NCBI GenBank assembly: GCA_009705165.1
Contig: WLCU01000027.1
Span: forward strand, 1-10,022
Direction of reading: 5' to 3'
DNA length: 10,022 nt
DNA from: Actinomycetota bacterium
GTDB taxonomy: Bacteria > Actinomycetota > Actinomycetes > Nanopelagicales > Nanopelagicaceae
Shown here: in pieces, positions 1-6,893 of the stretch
Layout of the letters: each line of letters starts with the position of its first letter
Numbering within the stretch: the first letter of the stretch is position 1
Notes under the pieces: model-generated
Told to the model about the DNA's origin: nothing
Databases searched by the model: none
The model's input: the letters and a program-made list of their open reading frames with translations, nothing else
Translations under genes and position numbers: made by a program

Positions 1-516
1 AACCGGCAGCGCCTTCATCAAATACTCCGTATATATAGTGCGAAATGGGCGCCACGTGGGGTGGCTGAACTCCACAACCACCATTCGCCCCCCTGGTTTG
101 GTGACTCGCAGCGCTTCGGCGAGCGCTTTGGGGTAATCCACGGTGTTTCGAAGGCCATAAGAGATGGTCACGACATCAAAGGTATCGGCCTCAAAGGGCA
201 GATTGAGCGCATCGGCCTTTGAGAAATTCAGGTAGGGGCGGGTTTTTCGGCCTACAGCCAGCATTCCTTCTGAAAAATCGGTGGCAAATACCGTGGCCCC
301 GGCTTTATGAAGGGGTTCAGAGGATGAACCTGGCCCTGCCGCTAGATCCAAAATCTTCATGCCAGGGGCTGGGGCGATGATGGCAGTTGCTGCCTTGCGC
401 CAGGCTTTAGTCCGGCCCAGGCTTAAAAGATCATTGACCAGGTCATATCGCTTGGCCACGCCATCAAACATTGCCGCTACTTCATCAGGATCTTTGTTCA
501 AATTGGCGCGGGACAT
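1..516 (-). CDS. menG: Demethylmenaquinone methyltransferase MenG/UbiE (C-terminus cut by window edge)
   Basis: This is a SAM-dependent methyltransferase that methylates the naphthoquinone ring in the last step of menaquinone synthesis. I translated it on the minus strand: 172 residues are open with no stop to base 1, out of a usual 230 or so, so the C-terminal quarter lies outside the window. Both UbiE family signatures are visible: YDLVNDLLSLGRTKAW at about residues 24-39 and RVTKPGGRMVVVEFS at about 137-151. The SAM-binding glycine loop DLAAGPG is at 57-63 (the family usually has GTG) and the acidic residue of motif II is D80 in ATDFSE. The start at 516 gives MSRANLNKDPDEVAAMF, the usual actinobacterial N-terminus, and sits 9 nt after a GGGAG ribosome site. 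An in-frame ATG at 522 would add two residues but leaves only 3 nt to that site. It is divergent from bioY and clearly richer in G+C (about 54%) than the genes to its right. Confidence 0.95.
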   Translation of the reverse strand, partial: MSRANLNKDPDEVAAMFDGVAKRYDLVNDLLSLGRTKAWRKAATAIIAPAPGMKILDLAAGPGSSSEPLHKAGATVFATDFSEGMLAVGRKTRPYLNFSKADALNLPFEADTFDVVTISYGLRNTVDYPKALAEALRVTKPGGRMVVVEFSHPTWRPFRTIYTEYLMKALPV

Positions 517-525
517 AGCCATATT

Positions 526-530
526 CTCCC
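526..530 (-). promoter_or_regulatory. Ribosome binding site of menG
   Basis: GGGAG on the minus strand lies 9 nt before the ATG at 516 and only 3 nt before the in-frame ATG at 522. The spacing favours 516 as the start. Confidence 0.55.
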
Positions 531-561
531 TTGAAGTAGGCTCATCCACAACTACAGGCAC

Positions 562-569
562 AGGAAAGG
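562..569 (+). promoter_or_regulatory. Ribosome binding site of bioY
   Basis: AGGAAAGG ends 7 nt before the ATG at 577. This decides for 577 over the upstream in-frame TTG at 571, which is too close to the site, and over the internal ATG at 631. Confidence 0.65.
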
Positions 570-576
570 TTTGTAC

Positions 577-1161
577 ATGTCATTTGCTTCTACATCCCTT
601 CGAACAACGGTGGTTGCCCGAACTTCGGCGATGACTAACGCCCTTTTTGTTGTTGGCGGCGTGATTTTTCTTGGGGCGCTCGCACAAATTGCAATCCCAG
701 TCCCTGGTTCGCCTATTCCTGTTACCGGACAGACTCTTGGTGTTTTATTAATTGGAACTAGTTATGGCGCAGGACTTGGATTTACAACTTTCGCAGTTTA
801 TTTATTAGCTGGAATTTTAGGCGCACCAATTTTTGCGGGACAGAGTTTTGGTTTTGAAAAAATTGTTGGTGCAACTGGTGGTTACTTAATTGGAATGCTT
901 TTCGCAACTTATGTTTTAGGCAAGATGGCCCAAAACCAGTTGGATAGAAAATTTATTACCGCTTTGCCTTCAATGCTTATCGGAAGCCTGATTACTTTTA
1001 GCTGCGGAATTATTTGGTTGCATCAAGTAACTCAGCAAAGTTGGAGCTGGACGTTTAATGCTGGCTTAACTCCATTTATTGTTGGTGAAATTCTTAAAAT
1101 TGCAATTGCAGGAACTTCACTTCCAATTCTTTGGCGCTTTATAAATCGAAAGAACGCTTAG
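577..1161 (+). CDS. bioY: Biotin transporter BioY (ECF S component)
   Basis: BioY is the membrane-embedded, biotin-binding S component of an energy-coupling-factor transporter. The 194-residue protein is strongly hydrophobic, with about six membrane segments, and has the usual family length. Visible family features are the IPVPGSPIPVTGQTLGVLL stretch (residues 40-58), the YLLAGILGAPIFA stretch (75-87) and GATGGYLIGM (98-107), where most relatives have GPTGGYL. The C-terminal part ends with P166FIVGEILKIAIA and a short basic tail RKNA. The start at ATG 577 is supported by a good ribosome site. It is followed after 14 bp by menF on the same strand, so the two are probably co-transcribed. The ATPase and T subunits (bioM, bioN) are not next to it, so it either works alone or shares a general EcfAT module encoded elsewhere. 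G+C falls from about 54% to about 40% within its first 150 bases. Confidence 0.93.
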   Translation: MSFASTSLRTTVVARTSAMTNALFVVGGVIFLGALAQIAIPVPGSPIPVTGQTLGVLLIGTSYGAGLGFTTFAVYLLAGILGAPIFAGQSFGFEKIVGATGGYLIGMLFATYVLGKMAQNQLDRKFITALPSMLIGSLITFSCGIIWLHQVTQQSWSWTFNAGLTPFIVGEILKIAIAGTSLPILWRFINRKNA

Positions 1162-1175
1162 ACCTAATTCTTCAA

Positions 1176-2396
1176 ATGACTCCCCTGACTCCTGTAACTA
1201 CAACGCGCCTTGGCGAACATTTGCCACTTTTGGATTTACTTCCTGATGCGCAACCATTTGCCTGGATGCGTGGTGGTGAAGGTTTAGTTGGTTGGGGTGT
1301 TTATGCAACAACTACTGTAAGTGGCCCACATAGATTTGCGGATGCACGTCATTGGTGGCAAAAACAACTTGAAAACTTTGCAGTAACAAATACAGTTCAT
1401 GGAAATGGAACTGGGCCAATTCTTTTCACATCGTTTTCCTTTTCACCACAAGATGTTTCTGTGTTAGTAATTCCGCGGGTAATTGTGGGAACTAAAGGTG
1501 GTAAATCGTGGATTACCTGGATTGGCTCCGAGCCTCAGCCCGTTTTGAATCTACATGCTCCGACTCTTGAAAAAATCTCTATGAGTTGGGGCGTTGATGA
1601 GAACGCTGATCAAGCTTGGAAATCCCGCGTACAAACCGCAGTTGATCGCATTCAAAGTGGGGCTTTAGACAAAGTTGTTTTGGCTCGCGATGTAATGGGA
1701 ACTGCCTCTACAACTATTGATGCGCGTTCAATTTTGCAAACTCTTGCACGCGAATATCCGTCTACTTGGAAATTTTCGATTTCAGGTTTAGTGGGTGCTA
1801 CACCTGAACTATTGCTCCGCCTCACTCGCGGAATGGTTACCTCGCGAGTTCTTGCAGGAACGATTAGTAAAACTGGGGATGACGAAAAAGATTTGGCGTT
1901 AGCGGGATCACTTGCGCGTTCTTCAAAAGATCTAGAAGAGCATGAATACGCAGTTAGGTCAGTCGCCGACGCTATCGAGCCATTTTGTACTTCAATAAAT
2001 GTTCCCGAGTCGCCATTTGTTTTGCACTTAGCAAATGTCATGCACCTTGCAACAGATGTAACTGGTGCCCTTGCCGAAACTCTTGCTCATGTCGATGCCT
2101 TCACTATTTTGGAACAACTTCACCCATCAGCTGCAGTATGTGGAACTCCCCGACCAAACGCTGCAGCGTTAATTGAAGAGATTGAAGGTATGTCACGTGG
2201 TCGCTACGCCGGTCCAGTTGGTTGGATCGATGCGGCAGGTGACGGTGAATTAGGAATTGCACTCAGGTGTGGACAGATAAACGCTGATTCAATCCGCATT
2301 TTCGCTGGCTGTGGAATCGTTTCTGGTTCTGATCCAATTAAAGAGTTAGCCGAAAGTGAAGCAAAGTTTATTCCGATGCGAAGCGCATTGGCTTAA
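1176..2396 (+). CDS. menF: Isochorismate synthase MenF
   Basis: MenF converts chorismate to isochorismate, the entry step of the classical menaquinone pathway, in the cytoplasm with Mg2+. The 406-residue protein has a weakly conserved N-terminal half and a clear chorismate-utilising domain from about residue 140. Key features: LDKVVLARD with the proposed base K166; SISGLVGATPELLLRL (201-216) with E211; LAGTISKTG (226-234); SSKDLEEHEYAV (249-260); HPSAAVCGTPRP (316-327); GRYAGPVGWID (342-352); and IFAGCGIVSGSDPIKE (375-390) followed by the E..AKF metal/substrate region. The ATG at 1176 gives MTPL and is preferred over an in-frame TTG at 1131 that lies inside bioY. No clear Shine-Dalgarno precedes it, so translation may depend on ribosomes finishing bioY 14 bp upstream. 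Its TAA overlaps the stop of menD on the other strand. Salicylate or anthranilate synthase relatives are excluded by the menaquinone context rather than by sequence alone. Confidence 0.93.
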   Translation: MTPLTPVTTTRLGEHLPLLDLLPDAQPFAWMRGGEGLVGWGVYATTTVSGPHRFADARHWWQKQLENFAVTNTVHGNGTGPILFTSFSFSPQDVSVLVIPRVIVGTKGGKSWITWIGSEPQPVLNLHAPTLEKISMSWGVDENADQAWKSRVQTAVDRIQSGALDKVVLARDVMGTASTTIDARSILQTLAREYPSTWKFSISGLVGATPELLLRLTRGMVTSRVLAGTISKTGDDEKDLALAGSLARSSKDLEEHEYAVRSVADAIEPFCTSINVPESPFVLHLANVMHLATDVTGALAETLAHVDAFTILEQLHPSAAVCGTPRPNAAALIEEIEGMSRGRYAGPVGWIDAAGDGELGIALRCGQINADSIRIFAGCGIVSGSDPIKELAESEAKFIPMRSALA

Positions 2397-3967
2397 ATAG
2401 AGTTCATCGATTCATAAATCGCTTTCAACGAATCAGCATTTGCTTCGCGTGATGGAACGTTAACAACAACTACTGAAATTCCTTTTACTGGTTGGTTAAT
2501 TGCTTTCTTTAAGCCATCGAGTGAATCGATAGTTGAACTCTTTATTCCCATGGCCGAAGCAATTGCGGCAGGGTCCAAGCCATGGGAAGTCCCAAATACA
2601 GTTTCAAATCCATCAACTCCCCGTTGAGGCAACGTTGAGAAAATCCCGCCACCATCATTGTTAATTACGATGAATGCGCAGTTGATGTCTTCGCCGGTGA
2701 TGAGACCAGTTAAATCATGCAAGAACGATAGGTCACCTAGAACTGCAAATGTCTGCTTACTGCTCGATGCGATTCCCAGCGCAGTTGAAATATTTCCATC
2801 GATCCCAGCTAAACCACGGTTTGCATAGGTTGTTAGGCCATCGCGTGGTGATGCAAAACCTTCGATATCTCGAATTGGCCTAGAAGATGAAATGAACAAT
2901 GAAGATCCAGCTGGCAAATGTGCGCCGATAGTACGGGCAACAGTTGCTTCGCCAAATGTTGAAATTGAATCAATGCTTTTCTTGGCGCGGGTTGAAAATT
3001 TATCCCATTGCGCAAGCCAATCATCAGATGCTTTGCGCACATCAAGATTTGGTATCTGTGTAAAACGCTTATCGGCTTTACGATCTGTATCAACTGTGGC
3101 AATACGTGGATCAATAACAATTTGCGTAGGAGCTAGTTTGATAAACGCATTAATGGATCTAGACAAAGTAGTGCGTCCGATAATGACTACTGTCTGAGGG
3201 ATTAGAGCGGCCCGGATTTCTGATGACGTTAAAAGTATCGACGCATGTGCAACAGCTTGTGGAAACGATAGAGGATCTTCAGCTATTACTGGCCAAGCCA
3301 ATTTATCGGCAAATTCTTGAACTGCATCAACGCTTAGACCGCCACGATCATGTCCGATAATTAAAACTCCGCGGTTCGCATCGTCTTTTAAAACTCCTGC
3401 TTTAGTACGAGATTCAAAAATTCTTGGTGCAACTTTGATTTCATCAAGCCATTGTTTGGATTCATCAGGCAACATCGGTTCATCAAATTGAAGATTTAAA
3501 TGAACTGGTCCATTTCGCAAACTATCAAATGGAAGTTCCATAGGAAAAACTGGTCCATCCACATCAGCAAAATATCTAACTGCCTTGCCATAAATTCGGG
3601 CCTGTTCGGTAGTTTGATTTGCACCGGTTTTGCGCAAAATAGCTGGTCGATCAGCAGTCAAAACCAAAAGTGGAGCATTTGTGTGGCTGGCCTCAAGTAC
3701 TGCCGGATGATAGTTAGCCACAGCTGTTCCGCTTGTACATACAACAGGTACTGGACGCCCAGTTGCTTTAATGATTCCTAGGGCAAAAAATGCTGCAGTT
3801 CTTTCGTCAATACGTACATGTAACTTAATAAGGCCACGTTCAGATGCTGCGTAAAAGGCTAACGAAAGTGGTGCGTTGCGCGAGCCCGGAGAAATAACTA
3901 CATCGGTAATTCCAGCTTCAATAATCTGGCGGACAATTACCCGAGCGAGCGACGTTGAATCATTCAT
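2393..3967 (-). CDS. menD: SEPHCHC synthase MenD (ThDP-dependent)
   Basis: MenD condenses isochorismate with 2-oxoglutarate, using thiamine diphosphate, to form SEPHCHC. The 524-residue protein has the three-domain ThDP-enzyme layout. The N-terminal pyrimidine domain carries ISPGSRNAPLSLA (25-37), the catalytic glutamate E55 in VRIDERTAAFF, VCTSGTAVANYHPAV (76-90), TADRPA and GANQTT (115-120). The C-terminal PP domain carries SSSRPIRDIEG (360-370), ANRGLAGIDGNISTALG (382-398) and the metal/diphosphate motif GDLSFLHD (411-418) followed by NNDGGGIF (436-443). The ATG at 3967 overlaps the menC stop as ATGA and has a GGAG 8 nt upstream. A longer in-frame reading up to 4009 would run into menC and lacks family similarity. 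It is the last gene of a menB-menC-menD operon, and its TAA shares bases with the menF stop. Confidence 0.95.
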   Translation of the reverse strand: MNDSTSLARVIVRQIIEAGITDVVISPGSRNAPLSLAFYAASERGLIKLHVRIDERTAAFFALGIIKATGRPVPVVCTSGTAVANYHPAVLEASHTNAPLLVLTADRPAILRKTGANQTTEQARIYGKAVRYFADVDGPVFPMELPFDSLRNGPVHLNLQFDEPMLPDESKQWLDEIKVAPRIFESRTKAGVLKDDANRGVLIIGHDRGGLSVDAVQEFADKLAWPVIAEDPLSFPQAVAHASILLTSSEIRAALIPQTVVIIGRTTLSRSINAFIKLAPTQIVIDPRIATVDTDRKADKRFTQIPNLDVRKASDDWLAQWDKFSTRAKKSIDSISTFGEATVARTIGAHLPAGSSLFISSSRPIRDIEGFASPRDGLTTYANRGLAGIDGNISTALGIASSSKQTFAVLGDLSFLHDLTGLITGEDINCAFIVINNDGGGIFSTLPQRGVDGFETVFGTSHGLDPAAIASAMGIKSSTIDSLDGLKKAINQPVKGISVVVVNVPSREANADSLKAIYESMNSI

Positions 3968-4893
3968 CGTATTAACTCCGCAGTTCGCATAATCCGATTC
4001 TTCCACCATTCGTAGCGCTCTGCATCCACTTCTAAAGCGGCAAACTCGGGCACAACATCTGCAACCTCAATTTTTCCATCATTTATTGGTAGCTGGGCAA
4101 CATTTGTGGTCAACAATGACGCGGTTGCAAGTCCGCACGCAAAATTAAGTTCTGGCAATACCGCCGCTAACTTCAACCCATAACTGATGCCAACCGCACT
4201 TTCTAGCGCGCTTGATACAACCACGGGTAGATCGTGATGTTCTGCAATTCTTAATGCTCGATTAATTCCACCAAGTGGTTGAACCTTAAGCATCAAAGCA
4301 TCTACTGCGCCATCAAGATCAATCGCAAAAGGATCTGCGCTTTTACGTAAAATCTCGTCTCCAACAATTTTGATATCTATCAGCTTCTTAAGTTCACGAA
4401 GTTCTTCAATAGTTGCACATGGCTGTTCAACGTATTCAATTTCGCCACAAGTCTTTAAGAATTGATGTGCCTGATTAACGTTCCACAAACCATTTACATC
4501 AATCCTGATTTTTGCATTAGGGACTAGATTGCGGACCATGCCAATGCGCGCAAGATCTTCGTCGAGATTGACTCCTACTTTTATTTTAATTGTTTGACAT
4601 CCGGGAAATGAATTGAGAATTCGAATAACTTCACTTTCACCGTTTACTGCCGGCAAAGTTGCATTAACTGGAATCGACGTCCGTAGCAATTTCGGAGTTG
4701 GCACTGTTGCAGCTTCAATTGCGCACATAAGCCAAGGTGCGCATTCATTGTCATCGTATTCAAGGAAAGGTGAAAACTCAGCCCACCCAACAGGGCCTTG
4801 AAATAAAGCAACTTCACGGTGATTTATCCCGCGAAAGTTAGTTTTCGTGGGAATTGAAATGACTCGGAGAGAGTCAAGGATCATTTCAAGCAT
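3964..4893 (-). CDS. menC: o-Succinylbenzoate synthase MenC
   Basis: MenC dehydrates SHCHC to o-succinylbenzoate and belongs to the enolase superfamily. The 309-residue protein has the N-terminal capping domain with NFRGINHREVALFQG and WAEFSPFLEYDD (37-48), a signature of actinobacterial enzymes, then the barrel domain. Expected active-site residues are present: the KxK motif K103-I-K105, metal ligands D132 (RIDVNGLW), E156 (YVEQP) and D179 (VGDE), and the second catalytic lysine K203 (MLKVQPLGG). The SSALESAVGISYGL stretch (227-240) matches the last conserved strand region. The start is uncertain between ATG 4893 and the in-frame ATG 4884. Neither has a clear ribosome site; 4893 follows the menB stop by 3 bp. 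Its stop overlaps the menD start by 4 bp. Some relatives racemise N-acyl amino acids, but the menaquinone context makes the synthase role the natural one. Confidence 0.93.
   Translation of the reverse strand: MLEMILDSLRVISIPTKTNFRGINHREVALFQGPVGWAEFSPFLEYDDNECAPWLMCAIEAATVPTPKLLRTSIPVNATLPAVNGESEVIRILNSFPGCQTIKIKVGVNLDEDLARIGMVRNLVPNAKIRIDVNGLWNVNQAHQFLKTCGEIEYVEQPCATIEELRELKKLIDIKIVGDEILRKSADPFAIDLDGAVDALMLKVQPLGGINRALRIAEHHDLPVVVSSALESAVGISYGLKLAAVLPELNFACGLATASLLTTNVAQLPINDGKIEVADVVPEFAALEVDAERYEWWKNRIMRTAELIR
3976..3979 (-). promoter_or_regulatory. Ribosome binding site of menD inside menC
   Basis: GGAG on the minus strand, 8 nt before the menD ATG at 3967, lies within the last codons of menC. 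With the ATGA overlap this supports coupled translation and settles the menD start. Confidence 0.55.
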
Positions 4894-4896
4894 GTA

Positions 4897-5775
4897 TTAA
4901 GGACGCTTTGGAAATTTCCCGAAATCAGGATTCCGTTTTTCCTTATAAGCATCGCGACCTTCTTGACCTTCTTCAGTCATGTAAAACAAAAGAGTTGCAT
5001 CTCCAGCCAACTGCTGAACTCCAGCTAAACCATCATCGGCGGCATTGAGGCTGGCTTTGAGTAGTCGAAGTGCTAACGGTGAATTGCGAAGCATTTCGCG
5101 ACACCAAGAAACAGTTTCAGCTTCGAGTTGATCAATTGGAACTACCGTATTAACTAATCCCATATCCAACGCTTCTTGGGCATCATATTGACGCGTCATA
5201 AACCAAATTTCGCGAGCCTTTTTCTGACCAACATGTGCTGCAAGTAAACCTGCACCATAGCCGCCATCGAAAGAGCCAACCATTGGACCTGTTTGGCCAA
5301 ACTTTGCATTGTCGGCTGCAATCGTTAAATCACACACAACATGCAAAACATGTCCGCCACCAACTGCCCAACCTGCAACCATTGCCACGACAGGTTTTGG
5401 CGTACGACGAATCTGAACCTGTAAATCTAAAACGTTAAGTCGCCCAATTCCTTTTTTAGCTAACTTGTCATCTCCAAGGTATCCATCATCGCCCCTAACA
5501 CTGATATCGCCACCTGAACAAAAAGCTTCAGTACCTTCACCTGTAAATATGATGACGCCGACTTCTTCATTATCGCGCGCGCAGTTAAAAGCTTCTATTA
5601 ACTCAATAATTGTTTGAGGACGAAATGCGTTTCGTACTTGTGGGCGATTGATGGTGATCTTTGCCATTCCATCTGCCATTTGATATTTAATGTCAGCGAA
5701 ATCTTCACCCCCGGGTGCATCCACCCAAGTAGGTATCTCACGGCTACCAAATTCACGCTTAAACGGCTTGCTCAC
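4897..5775 (-). CDS. menB: 1,4-Dihydroxy-2-naphthoyl-CoA synthase MenB
   Basis: MenB closes the second ring of o-succinylbenzoyl-CoA to give DHNA-CoA; it is a cytoplasmic crotonase-fold enzyme. The 292-residue protein shows [10 protein letters not shown] (86-95), the oxyanion-hole region [17 protein letters not shown] (134-150), [14 protein letters not shown] (161-174) with catalytic D170, and a C-terminal [18 protein letters not shown] tail typical of MenB. Q161, G163 and W191 line up, each with an offset of seven, with the E. coli residues Q154, G156 and W184 that hold the bicarbonate cofactor. The mycobacterial enzyme has aspartate at the glycine position instead. The start is GTG at 5775, with GGAGG 4 nt upstream; the nearby ATG at 5777 is out of frame and meets TGA at once. 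It leads the menB-menC-menD operon and is divergent from menE. Confidence 0.96.
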   Translation of the reverse strand: MSKPFKREFGSREIPTWVDAPGGEDFADIKYQMADGMAKITINRPQVRNAFRPQTIIELIEAFNCARDNEEVGVIIFTGEGTEAFCSGGDISVRGDDGYLGDDKLAKKGIGRLNVLDLQVQIRRTPKPVVAMVAGWAVGGGHVLHVVCDLTIAADNAKFGQTGPMVGSFDGGYGAGLLAAHVGQKKAREIWFMTRQYDAQEALDMGLVNTVVPIDQLEAETVSWCREMLRNSPLALRLLKASLNAADDGLAGVQQLAGDATLLFYMTEEGQEGRDAYKEKRNPDFGKFPKRP

Positions 5776-5816
5776 ATTTCCTCCATTGTCTTTGCAAGCG
5801 ATAGCCTACGGCTGCA
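5776..5816. promoter_or_regulatory. Divergent intergenic region menB / menE
   Basis: Only 41 bp lie between the menB and menE starts, so the promoter for each gene must overlap the other gene or its leader. A TANNNT-like hexamer TAGCCT at 5802-5807 on the plus strand ends 9 nt before the menE ATG, compatible with a leaderless menE transcript. No good -35 accompanies it. On the minus strand I see no convincing promoter. That both promoters are present is inferred from orientation. Confidence 0.35.
5780..5784 (-). promoter_or_regulatory. Strong ribosome binding site of menB
   Basis: GGAGG on the minus strand, followed by AAAT and the GTG start at 5775. This is the strongest Shine-Dalgarno in the window and fixes the GTG start. 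An ATG overlaps it upstream and opens the four-codon frame MEEM, whose TGA overlaps the GTG. Confidence 0.7.
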
Positions 5817-6893
5817 ATGGACATGAAGTCACAACGAGGTATTCACCGGGTCAGCCCTGCGTGCACAATCCCTGAATTAGCGCGAGAAATCACTTCGGCG
5901 TTGGTCGGAACGGGGCCGAGTTTAGCTTTCGGTGAAGTCCGTTCGGAAATGGCTCCGGCAAATATCGCATTAATAATTGGAACAAGTGGGACCACAGGTT
6001 TAAGCAAAGAAGTTAGTTTTACTGCGCCTGCACTTCTTGCTTCAGCCCGCGCATCCAATTTATTTTTAAATGCTAAACCAGGTCAACAATGGTCGCTATT
6101 TTTGCCTTTGACACATATAGCCGCAGTAAACGTGATTATTCGTTCGATGGAACTTGGAACTTTGCCCGTTGATTTGCGTGAACATGAAGGTGAATATCCC
6201 AAAGTAGATTTTACTTCGATTGTTCCAACGCAGTTATTTCGCGCGTTAAATGGCGATGATCGCCTGCTTCGACATCTACAAGGCACTCAAGCTATTTTGG
6301 TCGGGGGAGCCGCATTGTCTCCAGCGCTTCGCGCACAAGCAGAAAATTGCGGAATAAATGTTATTGAAACTTATGGAATGACTGAAACTTCTGGTGGATG
6401 TATTTATAACGGCCAAGCAATCGATGGTGTTGAGTTTTCATTAAATGATAAAGGATTAGTACAAATTCGCGGGTCGGTGATGTCAGAAAGCTACTTGAAC
6501 GCACCAGAGCTTTTCATTAAAAATGATGGATGGTTTGTAACAAATGATTTAGGTGAAATTCTTGATGGAAAGTTAAGAATTTTAGGTCGTGCAGATGACG
6601 TAATTATTTCAGGTGGTGAAAATATTTCACTTACTGCAATCGAAGCCACGCTATCTATTCGTTACCCTGAAATTGAGTTTGCCGCTTTTGCAGTAAACGA
6701 CATTCAATGGGGACATGCCTTGCACCTAGCAATTGTTGGCGAAGTAAACGAAAATGAAATTTCGCAATTTCTCGAGGCAGCGCTTGGACCCGCATCTAAA
6801 CCAAAAGGAATGCACTTTATGGATTCGCTACCATTGCTGGGTATCGGCAAAGTCGATCGCGTAACTCTTGCAAAGATGGTGACACATGAATAA
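5817..6893 (+). CDS. menE: o-Succinylbenzoate-CoA ligase MenE (short actinobacterial form)
   Basis: MenE activates o-succinylbenzoate to its CoA ester through an acyl-adenylate. The 358-residue protein is the short form known from actinobacteria (the mycobacterial enzyme is of similar length); most of the N-terminal subdomain of the adenylating-enzyme fold is missing. The phosphate loop TSGTTGLSK (56-64) has serine where proline is usual. YGMTETSGG (186-194) binds the adenylate, GWFVTNDLG (238-246) has asparagine where relatives usually have glycine or aspartate, GRADDVIISGGENIS (257-271) is the hinge, and K345 in GIGKVDR is the catalytic lysine. The ATG at 5817 and another at 5823 are both possible starts, and no Shine-Dalgarno precedes either. 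It overlaps menA by 8 bp. The first 120 bases are about 55% G+C, above the rest of the gene. Confidence 0.92.
   Translation: MDMKSQRGIHRVSPACTIPELAREITSALVGTGPSLAFGEVRSEMAPANIALIIGTSGTTGLSKEVSFTAPALLASARASNLFLNAKPGQQWSLFLPLTHIAAVNVIIRSMELGTLPVDLREHEGEYPKVDFTSIVPTQLFRALNGDDRLLRHLQGTQAILVGGAALSPALRAQAENCGINVIETYGMTETSGGCIYNGQAIDGVEFSLNDKGLVQIRGSVMSESYLNAPELFIKNDGWFVTNDLGEILDGKLRILGRADDVIISGGENISLTAIEATLSIRYPEIEFAAFAVNDIQWGHALHLAIVGEVNENEISQFLEAALGPASKPKGMHFMDSLPLLGIGKVDRVTLAKMVTHE

Larger units (their letters stand above)
517..576. promoter_or_regulatory. Divergent intergenic region menG / bioY
   Basis: These 60 bp separate two genes transcribed away from each other, so promoters for both should lie here or slightly inside the genes. 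A weak plus-strand pair, TTGAAG at 531-536 and TACAGG at 553-558 (16-bp spacer), is the best I can find towards bioY. It matches the consensus poorly. I see no convincing palindrome that would serve as a BirA or BioQ operator. That promoters exist here follows from gene orientation, not from a recognised motif. Confidence 0.35.

Noticed and set aside
359..634. 91-codon open frame on the plus strand over menG
   Set aside because: It lies antisense to the well-conserved MenG frame, ends inside bioY and has no recognisable domain; a shadow frame.
1131..1175. TTG at 1131 as the start of menF
   Set aside because: It lies within bioY, has no ribosome site and adds residues not seen in MenF; ATG 1176 gives the typical MTPL beginning.
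1652..2041. 129-codon minus-strand frame inside menF
   Set aside because: Opposite MenF's catalytic domain with no ribosome site, no hydrophobic or domain pattern, and serine-rich composition typical of antisense readings.
2892..3197. 101-codon plus-strand frame inside menD, plus a 95-codon alternative minus frame at 2833-3120
   Set aside because: Both are covered by the uninterrupted MenD frame, which keeps every family motif; no sign of a frameshift.
3508..3560. Direct repeat AACTGGTCCAT, two copies about 38 bp apart
   Set aside because: Lies in menD where two nearby Gly-Pro-Val segments are encoded; explained by codon choice.
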